Shown: positions 30,850 to 38,108 of the stretch, in pieces
How positions within the stretch are numbered: position 1 is the first letter of the stretch
Layout: each line of letters begins with the position of its first letter
Origin: CAZTDP01 sp964612565
GTDB lineage: Bacteria > Patescibacteriota > WWE3 > UBA101185 > UBA10185
Direction: 5' to 3'
DNA: 62,260 nt
NCBI GenBank assembly: GCA_964612565.1
Contig: CAZTDP010000005.1
Span: 1 to 62,260, forward strand
Notes under the pieces: generated by a model
Told to the model about the DNA's origin: nothing
The model's database searches: none
The model's input: only the letters and a program-made list of their open reading frames with translations
Translations under genes and position numbers: made by a program

Positions 30850-31494
30850 ATGCAAATTGTTACCTCTATAGTATCATTCGTACTGCACATAGATGTCCAT
30901 TTAGGTGAAATTATCAGGCAATACGGCGCTTTTTCCTATGGCATTTTATTTGCCATTATATTTGCTGAGACAGGCTTTGTCTTTACTCCTTTTTTACCGG
31001 GCGATTCTTTATTATTTGCGGCAGGCGCCTTTGCAGCGCTGGGGTCGTTTAATATCTTAATACTTTTTGTTTTACTTTGGATAGCGGCATTTTTAGGGGA
31101 TACAGCCAATTATTGGATAGGTTACTTTTTTGGACAGAAAATTATTGATAATCCTAAAGTTCCTATAAATCAAGACCACATTACAAAAACACAAAAGTTT
31201 TTTGATAAATATGGCGGGAAAACTATATTTTTGGCAAGATTTGTTCCAATTGTAAGGACATTCGCCCCATTTGTTGCGGGTATCGGGAAAATGCGCTACG
31301 GACACTTTATTACATATAACGCCGTCGGCGGTTTATGCTGGGTATCTCTAATGACTTTTACGGGGTATTTCTTTGGAAATATACCTGCTGTTCAACATAA
31401 CTTTTCATTAGTTGTTTTGGCCATAATTGCTTTGTCTTTACTGCCGATGGTAGTAGAAATTATCAAGGCTAAGTTTAAAAAATCCCAAGATTAG
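30850..31494 (+). CDS. DedA-family membrane protein
   Basis: A 214-residue protein with about five hydrophobic segments and DedA/SNARE-associated signatures: F-A-E-T-G-F near residues 39-44, F-L-P-G-D-S-L-L-F-A-A-G near 48-59, then F-L-A-R-F-V-P-I-V-R-T-F-A-P and F-V-A-G-I-G-K-M. DedA proteins are implicated in undecaprenyl-phosphate/phospholipid translocation and membrane homeostasis, which would fit a genome investing in lipid-linked glycans. The last 4 bases overlap convergent lexA. Confidence 0.9.
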   Translation: MQIVTSIVSFVLHIDVHLGEIIRQYGAFSYGILFAIIFAETGFVFTPFLPGDSLLFAAGAFAALGSFNILILFVLLWIAAFLGDTANYWIGYFFGQKIIDNPKVPINQDHITKTQKFFDKYGGKTIFLARFVPIVRTFAPFVAGIGKMRYGHFITYNAVGGLCWVSLMTFTGYFFGNIPAVQHNFSLVVLAIIALSLLPMVVEIIKAKFKKSQD

Positions 31495-32123
31495 TTTTTA
31501 TACCTTCTAATAACGCCGGTGACAATTCCTTGTATCTGAAGTCTTTGAGCTTCAATGTAGATCGGATCCATTTTTGGGTTTGCGGGTTGAAGTCTAACGC
31601 GCCCATCTTTTTCTTTGTACATTGTTTTTAATGTGGCAAATTCGTTGTCTATTAGAGCCACTATGATTTGGCCTTCGCGGGCGGTGTTTTGTTGCTGAAT
31701 AACCACATGATCGCCGTCAAAAATTCCCATATCTATCATAGAATCGCCTTTGACTTGAAGCACAAAGCACCTGTGCGTTTTAGACACTATGTCCGAAGAT
31801 ACCATAACAGTAGATAAAGGGTTTTCGTTGGCCTCAATAGGCTCTCCTGCTGCAATAAACCCAACTAGCGGTAGTTCTATCGCCGACAATACCGAATTTA
31901 TCGAGTCATCTAAAATTTCAATCCCACGCACGGCACCATCATAGCGTTTAATAACACCCTTTTTTTCTAAGGCTTGAATGTGTTCGTGAACCGTGGCCAA
32001 CGAGGAAAGGTTCATAGAGTCGGCAATTTCCTGCAAAGTCGGTGAGTAGCCGTTTAACTGAATATACTGGGAAATAAAGTCTAAAATTTGTTTTTGTCTT
32101 TTATAAAGTGTTACAGGACTCAT
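31491..32123 (-). CDS. lexA: LexA repressor / self-cleaving S24 protease
   Basis: A 210-residue LexA. The N-terminal winged helix (residues about 1-70) has Y-S-P-T-L-Q-E-I-A. The cleavage bond is Ala92-Gly93 in F-I-A-A-G-E, the catalytic Ser is near 128 (G-D-S-M) and the Lys near 166 (F-A-T-L-K). On RecA activation such proteins self-cleave and derepress the SOS genes. An AGGAGG ribosome-binding site and a TATAAT promoter overlapped by a palindromic operator lie upstream, so autoregulation is likely. It overlaps dedA by 4 bases at the 3' end. Confidence 0.95.
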   Translation of the reverse strand: MSPVTLYKRQKQILDFISQYIQLNGYSPTLQEIADSMNLSSLATVHEHIQALEKKGVIKRYDGAVRGIEILDDSINSVLSAIELPLVGFIAAGEPIEANENPLSTVMVSSDIVSKTHRCFVLQVKGDSMIDMGIFDGDHVVIQQQNTAREGQIIVALIDNEFATLKTMYKEKDGRVRLQPANPKMDPIYIEAQRLQIQGIVTGVIRRYKN

Positions 32124-32161
32124 TTAACCTCCTAGCCTTAATGGCGATAAATTATTTACGT

Positions 32162-32197
32162 ATTATATTTGGTACTTTTATGGTACCGAATAGTACC
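32162..32197 (-). promoter_or_regulatory. lexA promoter with tripartite palindromic operator
   Basis: On the minus strand the -10 TATAAT (32167-32162) is preceded by a 17-base spacer and a weak -35 (TTCGGT). Overlapping the promoter on the plus strand are GGTACT (32171-32176), the palindrome GGTACC (32182-32187) and AGTACC (32192-32197); the outer two are inverted repeats around the central one. Placement over the promoter suggests a LexA-binding site, but the motif is not the CGAAC-N4-GTTCG box of Gram-positive bacteria. Confidence 0.6.
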
Positions 32198-32219
32198 CGA
32201 AGATGTCAAGTAAATAAAT

Positions 32220-32252
32220 CCGGACCTTCAGAAAGTGATTCTGTCGGTCCGG
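32220..32252 (-). terminator. terminator of the minus-strand orphan pair
   Basis: CCGGACC (32220-32226) pairs with GGTCCGG (32246-32252), with an inner CAGAA/TTCTG stem. On the minus strand it is followed by ATTTATTTA. It separates the small membrane-protein gene from lexA. Confidence 0.65.
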
Positions 32253-32260
32253 TCATGTTG

Positions 32261-32419
32261 CTACTTTGATGCACCTAAGTAAATAGCGATCAAAATAGCC
32301 AAGAATCCAACGATACCTCCGGCTGGGGAAGCTAAAAAAAGCCAGATCCCTTCGAGAAAGGTAAACTCTCTGGCTCTTGAGGCTAAAGCCGCAATCTCAT
32401 CCCTTTCTGACCCTGTCAT
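32261..32419 (-). CDS. small single-span membrane protein (orphan)
   Basis: A 52-residue protein starting M-T-G-S-E-R-D-E. A charged N-terminal 20 residues are followed by one long hydrophobic stretch (about residues 24-48) containing S-P-A-G-G, and a short G-A-S-K tail. AAAGGAGATGGC stands just before the ATG and a good hairpin follows the stop, so it is very likely a real gene. No family is recognised. It probably shares a transcript with the orphan at 32488-32787, which lies 68 bases upstream. Confidence 0.6.
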   Translation of the reverse strand: MTGSERDEIAALASRAREFTFLEGIWLFLASPAGGIVGFLAILIAIYLGASK

Positions 32420-32487
32420 TGCCATCTCCTTTGACTTAGATATAGAACGGATGAGATTCTAGTACTGTCACACCTTTAAAGCAAGCC

Positions 32488-32787
32488 TCATGCCGGTACC
32501 AAGGTCAGGGTTGGGTGGTACACTAGTTGCTCAACCCTTTCTTTGGAAATTAGCACGATATCCCCCGTTTGCACAATTACCCCTATGGAGTCTGAATGAT
32601 AGTGTGTTATCTGGATTACCCTAAATGCAGTCATGCCGCTCACTCGGACGATGCTTTCGAGAGTCTTAAGCACGCAGCCCGGGCCAAGGCAAACAATTTC
32701 GTTGTTTGTATTTACGAACGGCGTGTAAGTTTGCGTTGTGTAAATTCTGCAATCCGGTGAACCTTCACTCCTCGCTGTTTTTTTCAT
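32488..32787 (-). CDS. unknown 99-residue orphan protein
   Basis: Starts M-K-K-T-A-R-S. The rest looks strand-rich, with alternating hydrophobic and polar residues (R-V-I-Q-I-T-H-Y-H-S-D-S and V-I-V-Q-T-G-D-I-V-L-I-S) and two cysteines in V-C-L-G-P-G-C. I do not recognise a family; a small beta-barrel is possible. The ATG at 32787 is chosen because GGAGGGAG lies just upstream; an in-frame extension to 32817 is less likely. It is divergent from uvrB with 54 bases between starts, and its putative promoter overlaps that of uvrB. Confidence 0.55.
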   Translation of the reverse strand: MKKTARSEGSPDCRIYTTQTYTPFVNTNNEIVCLGPGCVLKTLESIVRVSGMTAFRVIQITHYHSDSIGVIVQTGDIVLISKERVEQLVYHPTLTLVPA

Positions 32788-32829
32788 TTCTCCCTCCATT
32801 CGAACCAAACAAAACACGAATCGGTGTGT

Positions 32830-32835
32830 TAAAAT
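32830..32835 (+). promoter_or_regulatory. -10 box of a leaderless promoter (TAAAAT N6 ATG) for uvrB
   Basis: TAAAAT ends exactly 6 bases before the uvrB ATG at 32842. No SD is present. Confidence 0.6.
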
Positions 32836-32860
32836 TACAACATGTTCGAGTTAAAATCAA
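32832..32860 (-). promoter_or_regulatory. candidate promoter of the 99-residue orphan (minus strand)
   Basis: On the minus strand TTGATT (32860-32855), 17 bases, TAATTT (32837-32832). It overlaps the uvrB -10 box on the other strand, so the two divergent units may compete for polymerase. Confidence 0.35.
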
Positions 32861-34842
32861 GTTATAAGCCCACAGGCGATCAGCCAAAGGCGATTGAAGA
32901 ACTAACAAAAAGAGTTTTAAGCGGATCTAAAGATCAGGTACTTTTAGGTGTGACCGGATCAGGGAAAACGTTTGTAGCGGCTAATGTTATTCAAAATATT
33001 CAAAAACCAACTCTTGTGATTTCACACAACAAAACTTTAGCGGCGCAGCTTTATCAGGAATTTCGTGAATTCTTTCCAAAAAATGCCGTCGAATATTTTG
33101 TTTCGTACTACGACTATTATCAGCCGGAAAGTTATATTCCTTCAACCGATACATACATTGAAAAAGATTCGGATATTAACGAAAAGATTGATAAGTTACG
33201 TCTTTCTGCAACAACTTCTTTAATGACCAGAAAAGATGTAATTGTAGTTGCTTCCGTTTCATGCATTTACAACTTGGGTTCTCCTGCCGAATATTCAAAA
33301 GTTGCGTTAGAACTTAAAACAGGAATGAAGATTAGAAAAATGGATCTATTAAAACGTTTATCCCAAATTTATTACCAAAGATCTGAATATGATTTTTTCC
33401 GTGGAACCTACAGAGTTGTGGGTGACGTAATTGACGTTTATTTAGCATATGCAGATCAGGCTGTAAGACTGGAGCTTTCGGAGGATGTTTTAATTAACAT
33501 TTATTTTATGGATCCAATGACCGGCGAATACGTGGAGCCCAAGGAGGCAACGTTTGTGAATATATATCCTGCAAAACATTATGTTGCTCCAGAAGAAACA
33601 ATGAAGTCGGCCATGGAGCAGATCGAAGTAGATCTTGAGAATCGCCTAAAAGAGTTAAAAGCCGCAGGAAGGCAGCTGGAGGCTTATCGACTGGAACAAC
33701 GCACAAATTACGACCTGGAAATGATAAAGGAACTTGGCTACTGCAAGGGGATTGAAAATTATTCGCGCTATTTTGATGGCCGCGCGGTTGGGCAAGCTCC
33801 GTACTCGTTGATGGATTTTTTTCCTAAAGACTTTTTAACTGTTATCGATGAATCGCATATTACACTTCCTCAAATTCGCGGAATGTACAACGGCGACAGA
33901 TCGAGAAAACAGGTTTTAATTGATTATGGTTTTAGACTTCCTTCGGCTTTAGACAACCGCCCCTTAAACTTTGACGAGTTTTTGCAAAAAGTTGATAGAA
34001 CAATTTACGCGAGCGCCACGCCAAATGAGTGGGAATTAGAACGCTCTAAAAACAATGTTACCGAACTTTTGATAAGACCCACCGGGATTGTGGATCCAAA
34101 AGTTACGATTTTGCCGACAAAAAATCAAGTCGTCGATTTGCTCGAAAAAATTCAAGAAAGAGTTAAAGAAGGCCAGAGAGTTTTGGTAACGACACTAACC
34201 AAAAGGATGGCCGAGGAACTTTCGGCGTTTCTACTAGAGAAAAAAATAAAAGTAACATACTTGCACTCAGATATTGTTACATTGGAACGAACCGACATTT
34301 TAGATAGCTTGAGAAATGGAAAATACGATGTGTTGGTTGGAATAAATTTACTTAGAGAAGGTCTGGATTTGCCTGAAGTTTCATTAGTTGCAATATTAGA
34401 CGCCGATAAAGAGGGGTTTTTGAGATCAGAGTCCTCTTTAATCCAAACAATGGGGAGGGCGGCACGCCACATTCAGGGCGAGGTAATAATGTATGCCGAT
34501 TCGATTACCGGAAGTATGCAAAGGGCAATTGCTGAGGTAGATCGTCGAAGAAATATTCAGTTGGCTTACAACAAAGAGCACAACATCACGCCCGTTCAAA
34601 TTGTTAAACCCATTCGTGAAAAGCTTATCGATCAGGAGGTTGAAGACTTTCTTGAAAATAAGAAACAAAAGAAACTGTACGCCAACGAAGTAGACTACCG
34701 TCAACTGCCTCCAAAGGAGTTAAAGAAAGAAATAAAGATAATGGAAAAAGATATGGCTTACGAAGCTGAAAATCTAAACTTTGAACGAGCTGCAATTTTG
34801 CGCGACAGAGTGAGAGATTTAATGAAACTTTTAAATAATTGA
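32842..34842 (+). CDS. uvrB: excinuclease ABC subunit B
   Basis: A 666-residue UvrB, normal family length. The Walker A motif G-V-T-G-S-G-K-T is at residues 36-43; the beta-hairpin region has Y-F-V-S-Y-Y-D-Y-Y-Q-P-E-S-Y near 95-108; helicase motifs include D-E-S-H and I-Y-A-S-A-T-P, then Q-T-M-G-R-A-A-R. A C-terminal UVR motif (about 630-660) contacts UvrC. It verifies DNA damage delivered by UvrA in nucleotide excision repair. uvrA and uvrC are also in the window, each in a separate unit. Confidence 0.97.
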   Translation: MFELKSSYKPTGDQPKAIEELTKRVLSGSKDQVLLGVTGSGKTFVAANVIQNIQKPTLVISHNKTLAAQLYQEFREFFPKNAVEYFVSYYDYYQPESYIPSTDTYIEKDSDINEKIDKLRLSATTSLMTRKDVIVVASVSCIYNLGSPAEYSKVALELKTGMKIRKMDLLKRLSQIYYQRSEYDFFRGTYRVVGDVIDVYLAYADQAVRLELSEDVLINIYFMDPMTGEYVEPKEATFVNIYPAKHYVAPEETMKSAMEQIEVDLENRLKELKAAGRQLEAYRLEQRTNYDLEMIKELGYCKGIENYSRYFDGRAVGQAPYSLMDFFPKDFLTVIDESHITLPQIRGMYNGDRSRKQVLIDYGFRLPSALDNRPLNFDEFLQKVDRTIYASATPNEWELERSKNNVTELLIRPTGIVDPKVTILPTKNQVVDLLEKIQERVKEGQRVLVTTLTKRMAEELSAFLLEKKIKVTYLHSDIVTLERTDILDSLRNGKYDVLVGINLLREGLDLPEVSLVAILDADKEGFLRSESSLIQTMGRAARHIQGEVIMYADSITGSMQRAIAEVDRRRNIQLAYNKEHNITPVQIVKPIREKLIDQEVEDFLENKKQKKLYANEVDYRQLPPKELKKEIKIMEKDMAYEAENLNFERAAILRDRVRDLMKLLNN

Positions 34843-34866
34843 TTGCAAAGTTCTGAGGATAAGTTG

Positions 34867-34872
34867 TAACAT
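34867..34872 (+). promoter_or_regulatory. -10 box of a leaderless promoter (TAACAT N6 ATG)
   Basis: TAACAT ends exactly 6 bases before the ATG at 34879. Confidence 0.5.
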
Positions 34873-34878
34873 TTACAC

Positions 34879-35622
34879 ATGCCAAATAGTAACTCCATGG
34901 AAAATGAGATTTTTACCCAAGAAGCCGGTGAGTCATTGGAATCGGCCGAGCGCGTAAATTCGTTAATTGAAGACATCAGTAAAATCCAGGAGCTCGGTAC
35001 TGAAATAGAGTATGCAAACGCTAATTATCCGGATACTTTAACAGCTTTGTTTGAGGACATTTACCAATCGGCTACCGGTGTGCAGAGGTTAGGAAGCACC
35101 GGTGTAGTAAACGAAGTTAATTATGGCGCGGACAACTTAGCTCGGCAGTTGACAGAAGGTATGCGAGGACTTGCACAAGTAAGACCTTCCGCTTCACTAG
35201 AGGTAGACGAGGACTCGTTGAGAGATATCTTAAGTAACACAACTATTGAGAGTGCTTCTCAATCAGTTGAATCGTTAACTAGGGTTCTGGATACGGTAAA
35301 TACTTATTGTGAAAATTTAGCGTTGGCGCAAAATACTAGACGCGACATTAGAAATTCTATGCACTCGGCGTCCATAGCGGCACGGGATCAGGCTGATATC
35401 CTTGTTAGTGAGGGTCGCGGGGCCGAGGCCGAAGATACCGGAGAATCCCTTCAAGAATATAGAAACGCACTTGCTCGTTTTGAAGATTCCTTAAGTGGAC
35501 TAAACGCGCAGGTTGAGCTTGAGGAAAACAACCGTTTTGAAGAAATGAATTTTCGACGAGAAAAAGTACTGACGTCGTTAACCGATTATGTAACTAAACT
35601 CAAGACATCCCCCAGCGCGTAA
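34879..35622 (+). CDS. unknown acidic helical protein
   Basis: A 247-residue protein without signal peptide or membrane segment. It is acidic and predicted helical almost throughout, with many E/S/A/N residues and heptad-like leucine spacing (S-L-E-S-A-E-R-V-N-S-L-I, and A-L-A-R-F-E-D-S-L-S-G-L near the C-terminus), suggesting a coiled-coil or helical-bundle cytoplasmic protein. No family is recognised. It lies 46 bases before the PBP1A gene, hinting at a possible wall-related role, but that is position only. A -10 box exactly six bases before the ATG supports the start. Confidence 0.6.
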   Translation: MPNSNSMENEIFTQEAGESLESAERVNSLIEDISKIQELGTEIEYANANYPDTLTALFEDIYQSATGVQRLGSTGVVNEVNYGADNLARQLTEGMRGLAQVRPSASLEVDEDSLRDILSNTTIESASQSVESLTRVLDTVNTYCENLALAQNTRRDIRNSMHSASIAARDQADILVSEGRGAEAEDTGESLQEYRNALARFEDSLSGLNAQVELEENNRFEEMNFRREKVLTSLTDYVTKLKTSPSA

Positions 35623-35668
35623 TACTGTAGACATCGCAATATTTCTAATCTAGAATCTAACAAATTTT

Positions 35669-37918
35669 ATGTTATTAGAAAAAGTCATTAAGTTTGTTAC
35701 GAATTTGGGTTATGTAATTTTAGACTTTTTTTATTTTACTTTCCGTTTATTTTCTTTGGCAACTGCTAAAATAAAAAGCAGTAAACACTTAACCTTTAAA
35801 CCTTTCTTAAAAAAACAGCATCGTAAGCAGTTAGAGTTAGGTATTATAATAAAATCCGAAATCATTTCCTTTAAACACTTGTTGATAGAAGTCATTCGGC
35901 CCCTGCTCAAAATTTTTAAGTCAATAGTTTACTCGCCTGCCTTTTTAATTAAAAATATTTTTCTATACGTCAAAAAGATTAGATTGTTTATATTTGGAGT
36001 TTTTTTCACAATTTTATTTATATTTATACCGTATTTAGTTTATTCTTGGTTTAGGGAGTTACCTAATCCCGAAATGATATCTGTTACACCTAAATACGGG
36101 TCCTCTCAAATTTTGGATAGAAACGGGGTACTTTTATACGAAATTTATTCAGACCGAAAGTACAGCCCGGTGAAATTGGATCAAATTCCAAGAGACGTAA
36201 TTGACGCGACAATTTCAGTTGAGGATTCGGAGTTTTATGTCCATAGTGGACTGCGCGTGGACAGCATAATTAGAGCGCTTAATCAGACAATTTTGCAGCG
36301 TAACACGCAAGGCGGTTCCACTATTACACAGCAACTTGTAAAAACCGTGCTATTAACGCCCGAGCGAACACTTTCCAGAAAGATAAAGGAAGCTATTCTA
36401 TCGCTATTAGTTGAAACAAAATACTCAAAAGACCAAATTTTGGAGATGTATTTAAATAACGTTTCCTATGGGGGGAATGCTTGGGGCATTGAATCGGCTT
36501 CAAAAAAATATTTTGGAAAGGATGTTTGGGAACTAGACTTGGCAGAGGCAGCTTTGCTTGCAGGTTTAACGTCAGCGCCATCAAGTTATTCGCCTATTCA
36601 AAATTTTGATTTGGCAAAGGAACGCCAAAAATACGTGCTTACTAGAATGCGGGATCTTGGATATATTACTGATCGGGAATCTACAGACGCCGCGGCAGAA
36701 GAAATAAAAATAGTGGCTCAGGACAGCTACATAAGGGCTCCGCATTTTGTAAATTTCATAATTTCACAATTGTCCAAAAAATTTGGCGAAAGATATGTGG
36801 AGCAAGGAGGGCTAAAGATAGTTACCACACTCGACATTTCCATACAGGAGAATATACAAGAAATTGTTAGGCAAGAAGTAGAAAAGGGCCGTATCTACAA
36901 TTTTACAAACGGCGCGGCCGTAGTAATAGACCCAAAGACATCCCAAATAATTTCATACGTCGGATCTTTGGATTATTTTAAGGATGGTTTTGGCGCTTTT
37001 GACGTGGTGACCGCCTTTCGTCAACCAGGATCTTCCATCAAACCGGTAACTTACGCTCTGGCTCTTTCACTTGGATTCACCCCTGCCTCCACAATTGAAG
37101 ATACCCCTATTACCTATACTTCAGTCGGATCTCCCCCGTATTCACCTGTTAATTACGATGGAAAGTTTCACGGAATTGTCACTCTTAGGAGCGCCTTGGC
37201 AAATTCGTTCAACATACCGGCTGTTAAACTTGCAAAGATTGTCGGGCCCGACAATATTGTATCTCTTGGAAGAGACATGGGTTTAAAAGACTGGAATGTT
37301 GATGGAAGTTATGGACTGGCAGTTACGCTGGGAGGTAAAGAAGTTCGACTACTGGATTTAACAAATGTATATGCTACTTTTGCCCGTAAAGGGTACTATG
37401 AGGATTTGGAAGGCGTTTTAACGATTACTGATGGGCGTGGATTCGAAATTTATAAAAGTACTCCGCAAAATCGCCAGCAAGTAATTTCGGAAGAAGTGAG
37501 CTACGTAATTTACGATATTTTGTCTGATAATACTGCCAGATCTTTGGAATTTGGTTCAAACAGCTCACTGGTAGTGCCCGGATACAAGGTAGCTGCAAAA
37601 ACCGGAACGACCGATCAAATAAAAGATAACTGGACGTTTGGATTTACACCAAGTTATGTTGTAGGTGTGTGGGTTGGAAACAACAACAATACCCCTATGA
37701 ACCGTAACCAGGCCTCGGGAATTACAGGCGCCGCCCCGATTTGGAATAAAATAATGATCGGTCTACTCAAAGACAAGCCGAACGAGGTCTTTCGAATGCC
37801 TGCAGGAGTTTTTGTTAAAGCAAACCCGGAATGCAAAAAATCGGAAATTTTTATAAAGGGATCGAATGTGCCTAAGTCGCTGTGCCCGGCAGAAAAAAAA
37901 GATGAGGAAAAAAAATAA
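35669..37918 (+). CDS. mrcA: bifunctional penicillin-binding protein 1A (class A)
   Basis: A 749-residue class A PBP. A long basic cytoplasmic start (about 105 residues) precedes a membrane helix (about 107-130). The GT51 glycosyltransferase domain has the catalytic V-E-D-S-E-F-Y near residue 185 and G-G-S-T-I-T-Q-Q. The transpeptidase domain has S-S-I-K at about 455-458, A-N-S-F-N and K-T-G-T near 644. It polymerises and cross-links peptidoglycan outside the membrane. The extended cytoplasmic region is longer than usual and partly amphipathic. TAGAAT lies 12 bases before the ATG, so the leader is very short. A hairpin follows. Confidence 0.95.
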   Translation: MLLEKVIKFVTNLGYVILDFFYFTFRLFSLATAKIKSSKHLTFKPFLKKQHRKQLELGIIIKSEIISFKHLLIEVIRPLLKIFKSIVYSPAFLIKNIFLYVKKIRLFIFGVFFTILFIFIPYLVYSWFRELPNPEMISVTPKYGSSQILDRNGVLLYEIYSDRKYSPVKLDQIPRDVIDATISVEDSEFYVHSGLRVDSIIRALNQTILQRNTQGGSTITQQLVKTVLLTPERTLSRKIKEAILSLLVETKYSKDQILEMYLNNVSYGGNAWGIESASKKYFGKDVWELDLAEAALLAGLTSAPSSYSPIQNFDLAKERQKYVLTRMRDLGYITDRESTDAAAEEIKIVAQDSYIRAPHFVNFIISQLSKKFGERYVEQGGLKIVTTLDISIQENIQEIVRQEVEKGRIYNFTNGAAVVIDPKTSQIISYVGSLDYFKDGFGAFDVVTAFRQPGSSIKPVTYALALSLGFTPASTIEDTPITYTSVGSPPYSPVNYDGKFHGIVTLRSALANSFNIPAVKLAKIVGPDNIVSLGRDMGLKDWNVDGSYGLAVTLGGKEVRLLDLTNVYATFARKGYYEDLEGVLTITDGRGFEIYKSTPQNRQQVISEEVSYVIYDILSDNTARSLEFGSNSSLVVPGYKVAAKTGTTDQIKDNWTFGFTPSYVVGVWVGNNNNTPMNRNQASGITGAAPIWNKIMIGLLKDKPNEVFRMPAGVFVKANPECKKSEIFIKGSNVPKSLCPAEKKDEEKK

Positions 37919-37955
37919 GCCGCCTTGTGGTTTTACCTGCAGGTCGGCTTCATTT
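37917..37955 (+). terminator. probable terminator after PBP1A
   Basis: AAGCCGCCT (37917-37925) pairs with AGG-CGGCTT (37941-37950) with one bulged T, followed by CATTTCATT. It starts inside the stop codon. Confidence 0.5.
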
Positions 37956-38030
37956 CATTAGTGGTTTGGTGACTCTCTAACGCACAGATCCTATCACAAA
38001 CTCTACAGGTTTACCACAACACCAAGCCTA

Positions 38031-38059
38031 TTGAAAAACCCGAATGTTTACCGTAAAAT
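38031..38059 (+). promoter_or_regulatory. sigma70-like promoter of uvrA
   Basis: TTGAAA (38031-38036), a 17-base spacer and TAAAAT (38054-38059). The predicted leader is about 43 nt with no clear SD. The rest of the 190-base region before uvrA holds only the PBP1A hairpin and nothing else I can identify. Confidence 0.65.
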
Positions 38060-38108
38060 ATTTAAGTCGCTGGTTGCTCAAAGTATTTTGTGGTAACCTG
38101 CCAAGGTT

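Noticed and set aside
32488..32525. GGTACC/GGTAC sites as another LexA operator
   Set aside because: They lie inside the 3' end of the 99-residue orphan gene and lack the symmetric spacing seen at lexA.
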